Made by a program: the position numbers and the translations under genes
The notes under the pieces: model-generated
Databases searched by the model: none
What the model saw: the letters and a program-made list of their open reading frames with translations, nothing else
Told to the model about the DNA's origin: nothing
From: Symsagittifera roscoffensis
Taxonomy: Eukaryota > Xenacoelomorpha > Acoela > Convolutidae
Reading direction: 5' to 3'
Length of the DNA: 64,000 nucleotides
Assembly: GCF_963678635.1 (NCBI RefSeq)
Contig: NC_087070.1
Location: forward strand, 2,733,157 to 2,797,156
Part shown: in pieces, positions 1 to 10,900 of the stretch
How positions within the stretch are numbered: the stretch's first letter is position 1
Layout of the letters: each line of letters opens with the position of its first letter

Positions 1-1340
1 GACCTGGTGCCTTTTGACAATTTAAATTATGCATTTTTTTTACATTCAGCCGATGTGATGAATCGGAATGAAAATTTATTATTATTTCGAATTTTGCATG
101 TGGTGGACTTTGCCTGATTTTTGAATTTTTCTCATAAAAGCATCCAAGAGTTGAGAAATTGTAATTTAGCAGGTTTGCCATCTGTAAATTATTGCCGAAG
201 GAGTTTCTAAGTAATGGAATGAGGTTGGAAGATTTTTTTGAGTTTCTTGTATTGTTTATTTTACTCCATTTTTCGTGTTCGCTTTTTTTGGAGTTAAACA
301 GTTGGGATATAAATTTATGATCTTCGTAGTTTACTTTTGGTTTGTCGTTGCGAATGAAAATAGTCTTCTGTGGGGCACATTCTTTAAGGGTGTCAGCAAT
401 GTTAGATGTGAAGATGTCGAGCATTATTTCGGGATTATTATTGCTATAGAAACTTCTCCAGTTTATAGCTGATAGTTTTTGTTTGAATTTGGAAATGGAG
501 TAATTGGATTTGTCATATATTTTACGTTTGATTGGTCTGACATTTTTGTTCAGCTTAAGTTCTGTAATGAATGCTGTTGCTTGGTGGTCGGTCCTAATTG
601 GTGGTGTGAATACCATTGAATTATTTGTTAGATCTTTTATGCCTAGGTCGGTGATAAAATAGTCAATTAGTGCTTTTGAGTGAGTAGGTGTTAATTTGTT
701 TGTGACGTCCAAATTATATGGTATTAGGATTGTATCTAAAGACTGTTTGTCGTCTTCGCTGAGATAGTTGAGATTGTAATCTCCTAGTAAAAATAGGTTT
801 GAATTGAATGACTGCATGGTCAATTGATTTGGCTAGATTTTCTAAGAAATCTGTTTTGTTGTGTCTACTAGGATTGTAGTCTAGGTTTAATAGAGTGGTT
901 CTATCCTTTTTGTTGAGTACGGCTTTAAATTCTATCCAGATGCTATCATACTTTTTGTTTTAAGTCATGTCTTACTTTTGGGTTCAACTTTTTCGGAACC
1001 AGTAACATGACCCCTCCACCCTTCAATTTTTTACTTGATTCATAAGTTCTATCACATCGGAACAATTTATGTTTGTCATTGTCTATGGCCCATAGTTTAT
1101 CGTCATTTGTATCATTGAACCATGTCTCGAAAAATCCAAAAATTGTATTATCATTAAAAGTTTTGATAAGTTGTTTGAGATCTGAACGCTTTCTAGCTAA
1201 ATTTCTACAATTAAGATGTAGTACTTCCAAGTTGTTGTTGTAGTTTTCCAGTTTTTTCTGTATTTGACTGAATTTGATAAAGGGTCCTGGATTTGGGGGG
1301 ATATCCCCTGATTTAAGGAGAGTTTTAAGAGGGGACCTTT
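1..1340 (-). mobile_element. Non-LTR retrotransposon (LINE) ORF2 5' half, APE endonuclease, decayed
   Basis: Read on the minus strand, this is the start of a LINE ORF2. From 1340 down there is a short leader ending in GDIPPNPGP (about 1288-1314), a lysine/asparagine-rich linker, then the endonuclease start (LHLNCRNLARKRSDLKQL, 1230 downwards) with the ETWF metal-site motif near 1120. After 945 the frame breaks, but the fold continues: EFKAVLNKK and LDYNPSRHN, then GDYNLN near 780, SKALIDYFITD near 670 and the catalytic-type TDHQA near 585. These are the conserved GDxN and S/TDH blocks of APE-type endonucleases. The 1-470 part still reads as linker towards RT. The RT itself lies left of the window. 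It looks like the CR1/Jockey group by endonuclease style, but the clade is inferred. Frameshifts make it inactive. Confidence 0.85.
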
Positions 1341-1761
1341 CTTGTTTTTTATAAGTCTTGCTTGTGTTTTTTATATAATAAATGTGATAGAAATAGCTTA
1401 TAATATTAAGTATAGTGCAATAATGTTTGTTCGACTATTTTGTGGCAACCCATGGAAAAAGTTACTTTCCTTTTCTTTTATTCAGTACCTCATAAGCTAC
1501 AAATTGATCGCTTTCGCAGCAGCTTATGACAGATATGCTAGTTAAGGCAAAAAGTAACAGCATATCGCTTTGTAGAACAATTATAGTTAAAACTACAAAT
1601 AACAGTCGTTTATCAAAAAGATAGTCATAAAAAAATCTTAATAACTCCTGTACTTTTTTATTACCTGTTTACGCCACAGCTGCCGTTCTTAATTTCTTTT
1701 GGTGCTGTAGATTTTTTTATTTCCATTGTTATTCTGTAGAAAGAATTTAAGTCTTTTAGTA
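1341..1761. other. Unassigned AT-rich spacer
   Basis: Lies between the LINE fragment and the Penelope-like element. Short open frames here have no recognisable domain. I see no further structure. Confidence 0.5.
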
Positions 1762-1964
1762 GTGGTAAAAACGGCAGATCAATGTAAAATAAATTCCAGA
1801 AACGTTTTTGACATAAAAGTCATCATCAACCAATCTAAAAAACAAAGCACCTGTAAAACCGGAATGGAATTGGATGTGTAGAAATTACCAAAAATGTATA
1901 AAAACTAACATTAAAAAGAATATAAAAATAGCATCAGTTAGGACCCGAGTTAGTCATGTGACTA
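1762..1964 (-). repeat. PLE pseudo-LTR, downstream (3') copy
   Basis: Nearly identical to 4592-4794 in the same orientation; both start AGTGGTAAAAACGGCAGATC and end near a GTGAC word. In this copy the hammerhead-like core is mutated: the CTGATGA read on the minus strand is TTGATGA and the GAAA block is changed. Confidence 0.9.
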
Positions 1965-1987
1965 AAAAAAAACGGACTTAAAAAACC

Positions 1988-4579
1988 TCAAAACTTGACT
2001 GTGAGGTACCGCTGCCTGTATTCCTCGCGCGTGTTGAGGGCAGGTCTTCTCCTCGAAATATAAAGCGCTTCTAAGGTCAAAAGTTTATTCGTGTCTAAGC
2101 ATCTGTCTAAAATTCTCGCCTCAACTGCAGCCTTGTCTGCTCCGCATTCCTTTAGATGACTACCCACCGGCGCAGAGTCCCTAAGGTGTTCAATTTTTCG
2201 GGTGATCAGGTATCGGACGGTCTGTCCAACATAGCAGGAATTGCATCCTGGCCAACATATCTCATAAACCACCCTACTCGTCGAATACTTAGGGAAATCT
2301 GTTTTCAAAGTGGGAAGACAGGTTCTGAGATTGCGGGTCGTGAATATTGTAGAAATACCACAGTTTTGCAGCCTTTTCGCGAAAATATCAGACACTTTTC
2401 TTCGATACTGGAGCCGGATAACTGGTTTCTCGATACTTTCAGGCTTTATTGAATTGGTTGTTGCTTGTGTGGTCGTGTCCTGGTTTTCCTTGATTTTAAG
2501 AAGAGAATCTGTCACTATGGTTTCATAAAAAGCCGGAGAAAACTGATTTGCTTCCCAATCATTTTTTGCTTTCCTCAAACCTTTATCAAAGGCCTCCCAA
2601 GTGGAAGTGGAGTGATCAATTCTGTGCAAGGTGCCCTGAACAATGTTTCTCATGTATTTTGTTGGCGCACAGGCGTGAAACCCAAGGGTGAGTCCAGTGT
2701 CTGTAGGTTTGCTGTACCATTCTGTGCTGATAGTACGGCCGGACTGTCTAATAATCATATCGAGAAAAGGAAGCGTCCCATTGAGCTGTAATTCTATTGT
2801 GAACTCCAGGTTTGGATGTAGCGTATTCACATATGATAACAGGCGATCAATCTCAGCAACCTTGACCGAGCGCAGGATGTCATCTAAGTACCTACCAAAA
2901 ATTTTTGCTTTAGGTCTAGACGATACTGCACCGCAACCACAATTCCAATAATTATCATCCATACCTTTGAGCTGGCGGATGGTCAAATTGGTGCATTTAA
3001 GATGAAACCATCGGTCACAGTCATCACAGCAAATAGAAAAACCTTCATCCAGGACCTCCAACATGCACGTGCCACAGAGATAGCTGTCTTGTGAAGTGAA
3101 CCATGGCTGTTGAAGTTATCTGGTGGTTGTCTGCTGATTCTCTCTTCGAAACTTTTCATCCAGATATTGGCAAGAATGGCTGCTAAAGAAGAACCCATCG
3201 CTACCCCCATCAGTTTGGATATACCATCTGCCATCACACATAAAATAAACGTCTGTAACCGCCATTCTCATGAGATCTTCGAAAGTTTCTTTATCAACAG
3301 GAGGAAGTTCCTCCGAATTATAGAGAATATCTACTGCTAACCCGATCGACTCTAGGACAGGGACGTTGGTATATAGGCTCTTGACGTCGGGAGAAACAAT
3401 AACTTCGTCTTCTTCTAAACTCACCTCCATCAAGTCACGTTTGATATTGATAGTAGACGTCTCTATTCTGGCTTCTTCAATTTTATTAAACCATTTACTC
3501 AACTGGTTTGTAAGATTCTCATAACAGCTACCCGGGAGAGACAGAACTGGACGGAGAGGTGTTTTCTGTTTATGTACTTTCGCCAGGCCATGCAGTCTGG
3601 CCGGCTGAGCACCCGTAGATCTGCATTTACTGTATAAATCGGATGAGATCTTCCCCGCACGAACAAGTGACATGAGGTTTCTATTGAACGTCGACTCAAT
3701 CGCAATTAAAACATCCTTCTTTCTAGAATCATCGAAAGGCTTGAACTGTTCTCCATTCAGAACTTCTAAGAGTCGTTCGCTATAATCTCCGGCAGACATC
3801 AAACAGTAGCCAGCACCCTTATCAAAAGGGGGACAGCCTTCAAGTTGTTCTTTTTGAGATAAGAGGTAATCATTTTTACTGCGCGGTCAGGCCTCTGTCT
3901 CTTCATCTGCTTGAGATAACCAACAGTCAACGCGTTTACTTCGTTCATAGCATCAATATTTGAGTCATCATTTTTCATTTGAGCCAGTACTTTGTCGATA
4001 TCTGCCAAAAAATGCATCTCATTGAATTGGTCCAGAACAGGGTGCGTGCTTGGGACCCAATGAAAGCAGATCAATAACATACTTCGGTGGCTCCAAATCA
4101 CCAATAATTTTGGCAGTATTTCCCACAGATCTCAAGGGTTTTTCCTGTTCGGCAGCCAGTGCCACAAGTTTTTTGTTGTGTCTATCATGAATAGTAAGGC
4201 GTTCCGCTCTGGTGTCCCTGCGCGAATGCCAAGCAACAGAGAGAAGTAAATAATCTGTGCATTTTTCTTTCAGAAGTTGTCGGGCGTTGCGTAACTGGTC
4301 CGATCTCATGATCATTGTCCGGTGTGCTTCCGACACCTCTCGTCGTAGTAGTCTTCTTTGAAAGTTATGGACCATTGTTGCCTCTAAGCAACCATTTTCA
4401 GGAATACGAAACTTGAGGAAGCGGGGAATTAAGTCATTGCTCAGACACTTTTTCAAAAATAAAATTCGTTGTTGACAATTTGTCGCTTTTAACAAAGCCG
4501 CTGTGTAATCCAAATAAATCTTCCAAATCCCGTCTTGCTGTAATATCTTCTTCAAAAGTTTAAAAAGGATAACATACAT
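1988..4579 (-). pseudogene. PLE reverse transcriptase with internal PHD finger and GIY-YIG endonuclease, frameshifted
   Basis: Minus-strand reading frame broken by a few shifts. In order: an N-terminal PLE region (4579-4020, ending PPKYVIDLLSLGPKH); DKG block (about 3800); RT block ARLHGLAKVHKQKTPLRPVLS (about 3600-3540); VSPDVKSLYTNVPV with a catalytic Asp (about 3390); a one-base G-run shift near 3210; GVAMGSSLAAILANIW (about 3215-3150); then a PHD finger (about 3090-2935; CGTC, CCDDC, WFHLKC, CGC ligands); then RT catalytic RYLDDIL (about 2885), LPFLDM, a WYSKPTDTGLTLGFHA thumb-like block, and a C-terminal GIY-YIG module (VVYEI, CYVGQT, RKIEHL; about 2265-2185). The PHD finger is in the same open frame as YLDD and the endonuclease, so it is part of this ORF and not a neighbour. 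Inactive as read, because of a stop and frameshifts. Confidence 0.9.
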
Positions 4580-4591
4580 TGATATGTAGAC

Positions 4592-4794
4592 AGTGGTAAA
4601 AACGGCAGATCAATGTAAAATAAATTCCAGAAACGTTTTCGACATAAAAGTCATCATCAGCCAATCTAAAAAACAAAGCACCTGTAAAACCGGAATGGAA
4701 ATGGATGTGTAGAAATTACAAAAAATTTATAAAAACTAACATTAAAAAGAATATAAAAATAGCATCAGTTAAGACCCGAGTTAATTATGTGACT
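4592..4794 (-). repeat. PLE pseudo-LTR, upstream (5') copy
   Basis: Direct repeat of 1762-1964 with a few percent differences. Retains an intact hammerhead-like core on the minus strand (see 4626-4662). Confidence 0.9.
4626..4662 (-). ncRNA. Candidate hammerhead-ribozyme-like motif in the PLE pseudo-LTR
   Basis: The minus strand reads CTGATGA, then a possible GAC/GTC helix around a TTTTAT loop, then GAAAACGTTTC. CUGAUGA...GAAA is the invariant hammerhead core, and hammerhead ribozymes are known in Penelope-like pseudo-LTRs. AACGTT is self-complementary, as expected for a minimal stem III that works as a dimer. Stem I is weak (one GC and several GU pairs), so activity is uncertain. Confidence 0.45.
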
Positions 4795-4796
4795 TT

Positions 4797-4920
4797 TAGT
4801 CACATGACTAACTCGGGTCTTAACTGATGCTATTTTTATATTCTTTTTAATGTTAGTTTTTATACATTTTTTATAATTTCTAAACATCCATTCCGGTTTT
4901 ACAGGTGCTTTGTCTTTTAG
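4797..4920 (+). repeat. Inverted partial copy of the PLE pseudo-LTR
   Basis: Reverse complement of about 4672-4794: CACATGACTAACTCGGGTC to GGTTTTACAGGTGCTTTGTC. It meets the direct copy head to head around 4795, forming a ~120-bp-arm palindrome. The hammerhead-like part is not included. Confidence 0.85.
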
Positions 4921-4983
4921 TTGTAGTAGTAATTAAAGTGTTTCTTGAACAGGGAAAACTTAAGTGGATTGTTTTTTAGATCA

Positions 4984-7900
4984 ATGAACCTGGACGATTT
5001 ATTAATCCATGCCGGTTCTAAAGTCCATATCAAAGCTCCCGCTAAACTAAAGGAAACATTGCAAGATTACTGTTTTGATGGTGCTGACTTTCTTCAGGTT
5101 AGTTCCGTGGTTAGTCAGTAAGTTGAAATTATTTGGGCGACAAACAAACTGCATATCTAGTGCTGCTCCAATTTAACTCTAACGGAATAGTAAGGTGATG
5201 ACTAGGCGTATGGATTGGCATGTGTGCCTATTAGCATACAATAATTACTTAAGCTTTGTGTGCTTTCTGACGTAAAACAAATTTGCCTAAGTTTTCAAGT
5301 AACTTCGAAAACCGCTTGATTTGTCGGGAAATGAAATTTCGCTTCATTAAAAATACGGCTTAGTGCGCGCTGTTCAAATGTGCAAGTTTAAGCAAACTTC
5401 ATGTGAAATAGCGAATCTGCAAGTTAAATTTTTTTCAAGTTACATTTTTTTCATGGGCATGCTAATGGATGCGAATGCTAATCGGCGCCCCCTTTACTTT
5501 ATATGCCCTGTCCAGGTGACCTTTAAGTAAGGATTAATGAAGCCATCTCCTGAAGGGAGAAATCTTCTGACGGATAATCGCATAAGCAAAACGAAGTTTG
5601 GATTTCGAGCTGCAGATTTATCTATTGATGCAATATTTGCTTCAGGTATTTGATTCCATCAACCACAAATACTAAAGAGTAGACTTCAAAACGTTGTACT
5701 CTCAAATAGTTCAATTGAAATGGATGAAAATTTTTTCATAAGAGCAACAAAAGTTCCGCGGAGTTTTCCCTAGACCATTTAATTTTAAACGTACTACCCG
5801 TGCAACCGGGTACTAGACTTTTTCCCGGAAACCTTTGCCACAGAATGACCTAAATTGAGGGGTCATCTCGAAATATGTGCTTGCTTCAACTAACAGACAA
5901 TTTTTGAGCAATGTCTTCACTTTAAATGCCCGTTGTTTTCAAAAATAGTTTTCATATGTTTGTTGTAATTTTACTTACTCGGTTTCGGGTTATTGAGATT
6001 AATGAACGTAGTGAAGACTTTGGAGGTGGTGCGAGGAAAACTGCATGTCAATGAACCTGACGAAAAGCAAAGTCCTCTGTATCAAAGGATCAGCTACGAT
6101 TGCACTCCCCAATTACAGCTTCGAAACCACTGAAGTAATGAAAGATCTGGGCATCCTGATAACCGACATGCTCTCTTGGACGCAACACGCAAAAAGGAGG
6201 GCTGAAAAAGCCTTAAACGCTCTCGTCGTACTCAAAAGGAATCTCTCAAAGGCTAATTTCGCGACCAGAAAAAACGCATATATCTGACACGTTGTGCCAA
6301 TTATAGACTATGTTCAGCTATCTGGAAACCATCAAAAGGTGACTTGGGAATCATAGAAATTGTGCAGCGGAATGCGATCTCGTGGATTTTCATGACAAGC
6401 AATAGCTATATCTCCTATAAAGACAAACTCGTAAAACTTAACATGGAAACCGAAGAGCTCAAATGACACGAAATTTCGTCTGCAAACAAATGCCTCTGAA
6501 GAAGGGAGAGTCGGATTTCTGGGTTCGGGCATGTCGTCTTGCTAATTTGTACAACGAATACTTCAAATGTAATATATTGGTTGACCCAGAATGCAAAACC
6601 AGACTTCTATGAATGTACACGAAGTTTTTCAAAACTCGCTACAACGAATCAGATACATGCACTTGGCGCATTTTATGCGAATGCAACAACTGTAGAGACC
6701 TGAAGAAACGTACACTTATAACTGTAAACTATACTTCATCACTGTAATGACTGGATTTTATGCGAACCCTTGGGTTATATTCCTAAATCCTTTGTTATTG
6801 TTATTACTATAGGTCTTGCTGAGTTTTTTGTTTGCACTTCGGTATATATATGCTCTTTTTGAGTTGAATTGAAATGCATCTGCTGAAAGTGACGTAAGTA
6901 TCACTCTGCAAGTACGCACGTGAAAATGGCGCGAAAAAACGTGAACGATTTCTAGTTTCGAAAGTGGATTTTTTTTCACCTCATTGGGTTTCTGATGAAA
7001 GTTTATCGGCTGTTTCCTTTTTTTAAGCCTTCATCCATTGCTAATTTAATATTTTACTGTCTTGAGTGGCAGGTCTGCCTAGATTGTTTTTTTTATCGAG
7101 AGATGCAAACATTTTCAGCATTTCATTTTTTTCACTTTGTTTTTGGTTTGCACTTCATCTCTTCCAAATATAAGAAACTGAAGTTGCCTTATTATTGAAC
7201 CTTGGCAACTCTCAGACTTCCCACTTGGCCTAGAGGTAACCAGGATGTCTTTACACTAAAGTTGCACTGTCGGAGTTTTGTTTTATGGTTTGTCGGCTTA
7301 GTTGCTACATCGGGGTATACTTTTGCGCTGTCAGCAATTTAGTAGATGCAATTGTTTTTGATTTACTCATGTAATTTTTATATTATTATTTCTGATTTTG
7401 TATGTTTCCCTTGAATTTTTTTCGGTTTGTTTTATGGTCATGGCTGCCTGATTTTATGTCGCTTCTAAGGCATAATTTGTTTGTGTTACAACTTTTAACT
7501 ACTTTATTGCTCAATATTTTTTATGGCAACAATTTCTTATGCCCATTTTTGTTTTCGGCTGAATTGGCGTGTACCCACTTGTTGTGGCTGTGTTTTTGAC
7601 TGTTTTTCTGAAGTGGTTTAAAAATGTCTTAAAACTTTTTTTACCCTTGCGATAGCAAGGGTATTGCAATCGGGTACTAGACTTTTTCCCGTAAACAACT
7701 TTGTCAACAGACTCATTAAACTCCTGGCGGTACCTTCCTTGGTTATAGTCTGGTGGTAACGCATACGCCTAGGACAGCAAAGGTCCTGGGTTCGCATCTG
7801 ACCAGAATTAGTTTTTCTTCAAGCGGCAAATGCTCCGGTTAAAAAAAACGGCCTATTATTTGTCTGCTTATGTTTTGTCGGCTTAGTTGTCTTATCTAAC

Positions 7901-10900
7901 AATCGTTGATTCAAGCTGTAAACAATTCTCATGCAGTTATTTTCTGCTTTTTAGAAATCCGGCCGAATCGAAGTTTGCTCTTCACATTGGTTGTAATTTT
8001 ACAAGCTCTATTTGTTAAAATTTCTCTTCTTTCTTTTTTTTTTGGGCTCAATAAACTGCTCAGGTTTTTTCGGCTTTGTTGCCGCTTGGTAATTATAAAT
8101 TCGCCCAAGGGACTCGTATTCTAGTTAAAATGCGTCCGCTCTATAAATTTAGGCATAATAGTTGGTATGATTTTTGCTTAAGAATGTTGTTTTCTTGGTC
8201 GCCTGGTAAAAGTGAAAAATGTGTTTGATCACTTGCTGATGAGTGAGCTTTGAGAGGGCACCCTTGAAGGATATGATTTGCTGATAACTGAGCCTTGGGG
8301 GATACCGGTGCAGGATTTCACAGATCCTTGAAGATTGACCCTTGAGGGGACTCCTGTATGATGTCATTTGATGTCAATGACTTCGAATTTTGGTGGCCAA
8401 ATATGACACACCAGTCATTCATTATGTTTTATTAAGAATAATGAACGTAGTGAAGACTCATATATAGGTCTCTAATAGTAGACTCTTATAAAGAATGTTT
8501 TTTCAGGAAAAAGTCGTTAAAGGCTCTAATAACTATAAATGTGCGTTCATACAATATTGATGTATTATTGAATCCACCTAGGCATTTATGCCCTTTTTGA
8601 GTTCAATTGAAGTTCATCTGCTGAAAGTGACGTAAATAGCATTCTTCAAATACGAACATGGAAATGGCGCAAAAAAAACGTGAACGATTTCTCGTTTCGA
8701 AAGTGGAATATAATTTTTAGATTTCTAGCGGATAAGAAAATTTACCTGTTGATCCAGTTTTCTCAAGTTGGTGAATGTTATCAAAAAAGTGCCAATCGTA
8801 AATCGTTATAGAAATTCAAAGAGCTAAAACGGCATCTATTTTTTCTTTGAAATTCGAAAGTTGAGATTTTTTCAACCAAGTCAGTGTTTTTTTCTATGTT
8901 TACTTGCGTTCATTACTCTTTTCCAATCTTCAATTGGCTATGTTTATCCGACTGGTTGGTCTTGGTTGAGAGTTTTATTTTCTTGGTCGCTTTGTAAGTT
9001 TCGAAATTCAATCTATGGGGTGTTATGCTTAAAAATTGACGGCTCTTTTCCTACTCCCTCCTCTCCCCCCCCCCCCCAACTTATTAGTGTAACGAGTGGT
9101 TTTACGAGGTTGAGTAAGAAGACCAAATATGTTTGTCATGGCCTTATTGGTCTGTATGTAAATTTTCATAACAATCGGACAATGTGGTCAATAAATTTAC
9201 TTGTGAAAAATTGCAGGTGGGGGGAAAAGAAAAAGAGCCAAATTGACGAGGTCAGGAGATCGTTGATGAAAAGCTTCGAAGTTTTTATTTAGGTAGTGTA
9301 TTTTTGGAAATGAAAAAAAATTATGTGACCAATGGAAAGCAAACTGTCCGCTCTCCGTGTCGGCAAATTAACCTCAAGCTACGATTGTATCAGTGGTGTA
9401 CTTAAGGAGTTAATTGTTTGACCTCACATCACAGCAAAGGTGACTTTACTTGATCGGTGCACCTGCACTCTATAAGTGCATTTTTGACTCTACTTCGATA
9501 TCTTTTAGGCTTGGTTAATGAACTCTTCTAAGAGAAGTGGGCAAATTGCACTCTCCTACGACAAAAACTAAATCTTTGCTTCCTGTTAATTTTTTATTCT
9601 AGTATATATGGAAGTCTAGTATTCGTAAGAGCGCGGTGGCCGAGTTCGCTACTGTATAGTTTAAAGTCTGCTAATGAGCAATCAGAGTCAGATATATCCA
9701 CAGGGGTCGCAAGGTATTTTCTAAGGCTTATTTTCTTTTTGGGCTTGCTTTCGCTTTTTTGTTGAGTTTTGGTCGTATTTGTTGCGCGTGGTCGTATTTG
9801 TTGCTCGTGTTTGCATGGGCGGACTTATGGATGGGGGCCTACGGTAGAATTTTGCCAAAATACGGTTGAAAAAATGGAATACCGTTTAAATTTTTTCTTC
9901 GGAATTTGAAAAATATAAAGTCGGCATCTTACTTGTCCACTTTTCTCACTTTCTGTTGTTTTTATTTCGGTTTTCCTGAGCAAATTTACAATTTTTGATC
10001 GTCTGTTGGGAATGTTGAGAGATGCTCAGAGACAGGTCGTTCAAACATAATTGCAAATAACTATTTTCATAGTTTTATCGACCGATCAATTGCGATTAGT
10101 TGATGCTTTAAAGGTCTTGTGTTAAAGGAAGACCAGCAATTAATGTGATGAGATTTAGTTAAGCGGAGCATTACTGGGCAGAGGTTTACTCGGATCTGTT
10201 AGGCCAGCTGTTCTGAATTGACCATGGTCTTTTTTCGCCGCTTCCTATGGTCTGTTTTAATAGAGGTAAATTGCAGGGCCTTGTGGGTTCCATATGTGAA
10301 TTTCATCTCTTCGTTAAAGTTTTGTAAACTGAGAAAACGCACGCCTGATAAAAACGCCAATACTATCGAAAAACAAAACAGAAAACTGATACTTTGTTTA
10401 GATTCTGACAGACTTTGACCGAACATTAACAAAGCATTCTTCCAATGGGATCGTCACACCTTCAACACACGGTAATACTCAAATGTACTCAAATTATTCG
10501 ACTTGCTCCAAAGTTTCTACTTAAATTGTTTTTATATGATGCCTGTTTTTCAGCCGTGTTGGAAAATAGTGGACTTTTCTCAGACGAGTATAGAGACAAA
10601 GCGACAGTACTTCGTGACAAATATTACCCCTTAGAGATGGACCCAACTATAGACAGAGAGAAAAAAGAAAAACTTATGGTTGAGTGGTACGTTTCTGGTT
10701 TGTATTACTTCTTAAGAGTCTAATGACAGGTCGTGATGATGATTTTTTTGAAACTCTTTTACTCAAAGTTGTAAAAAGCAGAAGAAGCACCTAAATCTGA
10801 AACTTATCTAAAGTAGAAAGTGAAACGTACGCGAATACTACTACAATTACTACATAACCCAAGTTTATGGACACTGGTTATTTCAATAAAAATGAAATGC

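Larger units (their letters stand above)
1762..4920 (-). mobile_element. Penelope-like element (PLE), EN+, near full length, inactivated
   Basis: The unit has a ~203-bp direct repeat at each side (1762-1964 and 4592-4794, pseudo-LTRs) flanking a minus-strand RT plus GIY-YIG endonuclease reading frame. An inverted partial repeat (about 4797-4920) is attached at the 5' side. Direct pseudo-LTRs with an inverted partial copy are a known signature of Penelope-like elements. RT motifs and the DKG-like block (KAVPFDKGAGYC, spanning a frame change near 3800) resemble the Neptune/Poseidon groups. It sits immediately upstream of the first NT5C3-like exon: the inverted tail ends about 60 bp before that exon's ATG. 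Confidence 0.88.

Noticed and set aside
8861-9292. 143-codon frame with a signal-peptide-like start
   Set aside because: It begins in the 3' end of a family A repeat and runs through a poly-C stretch and a family H repeat; not a conserved protein.
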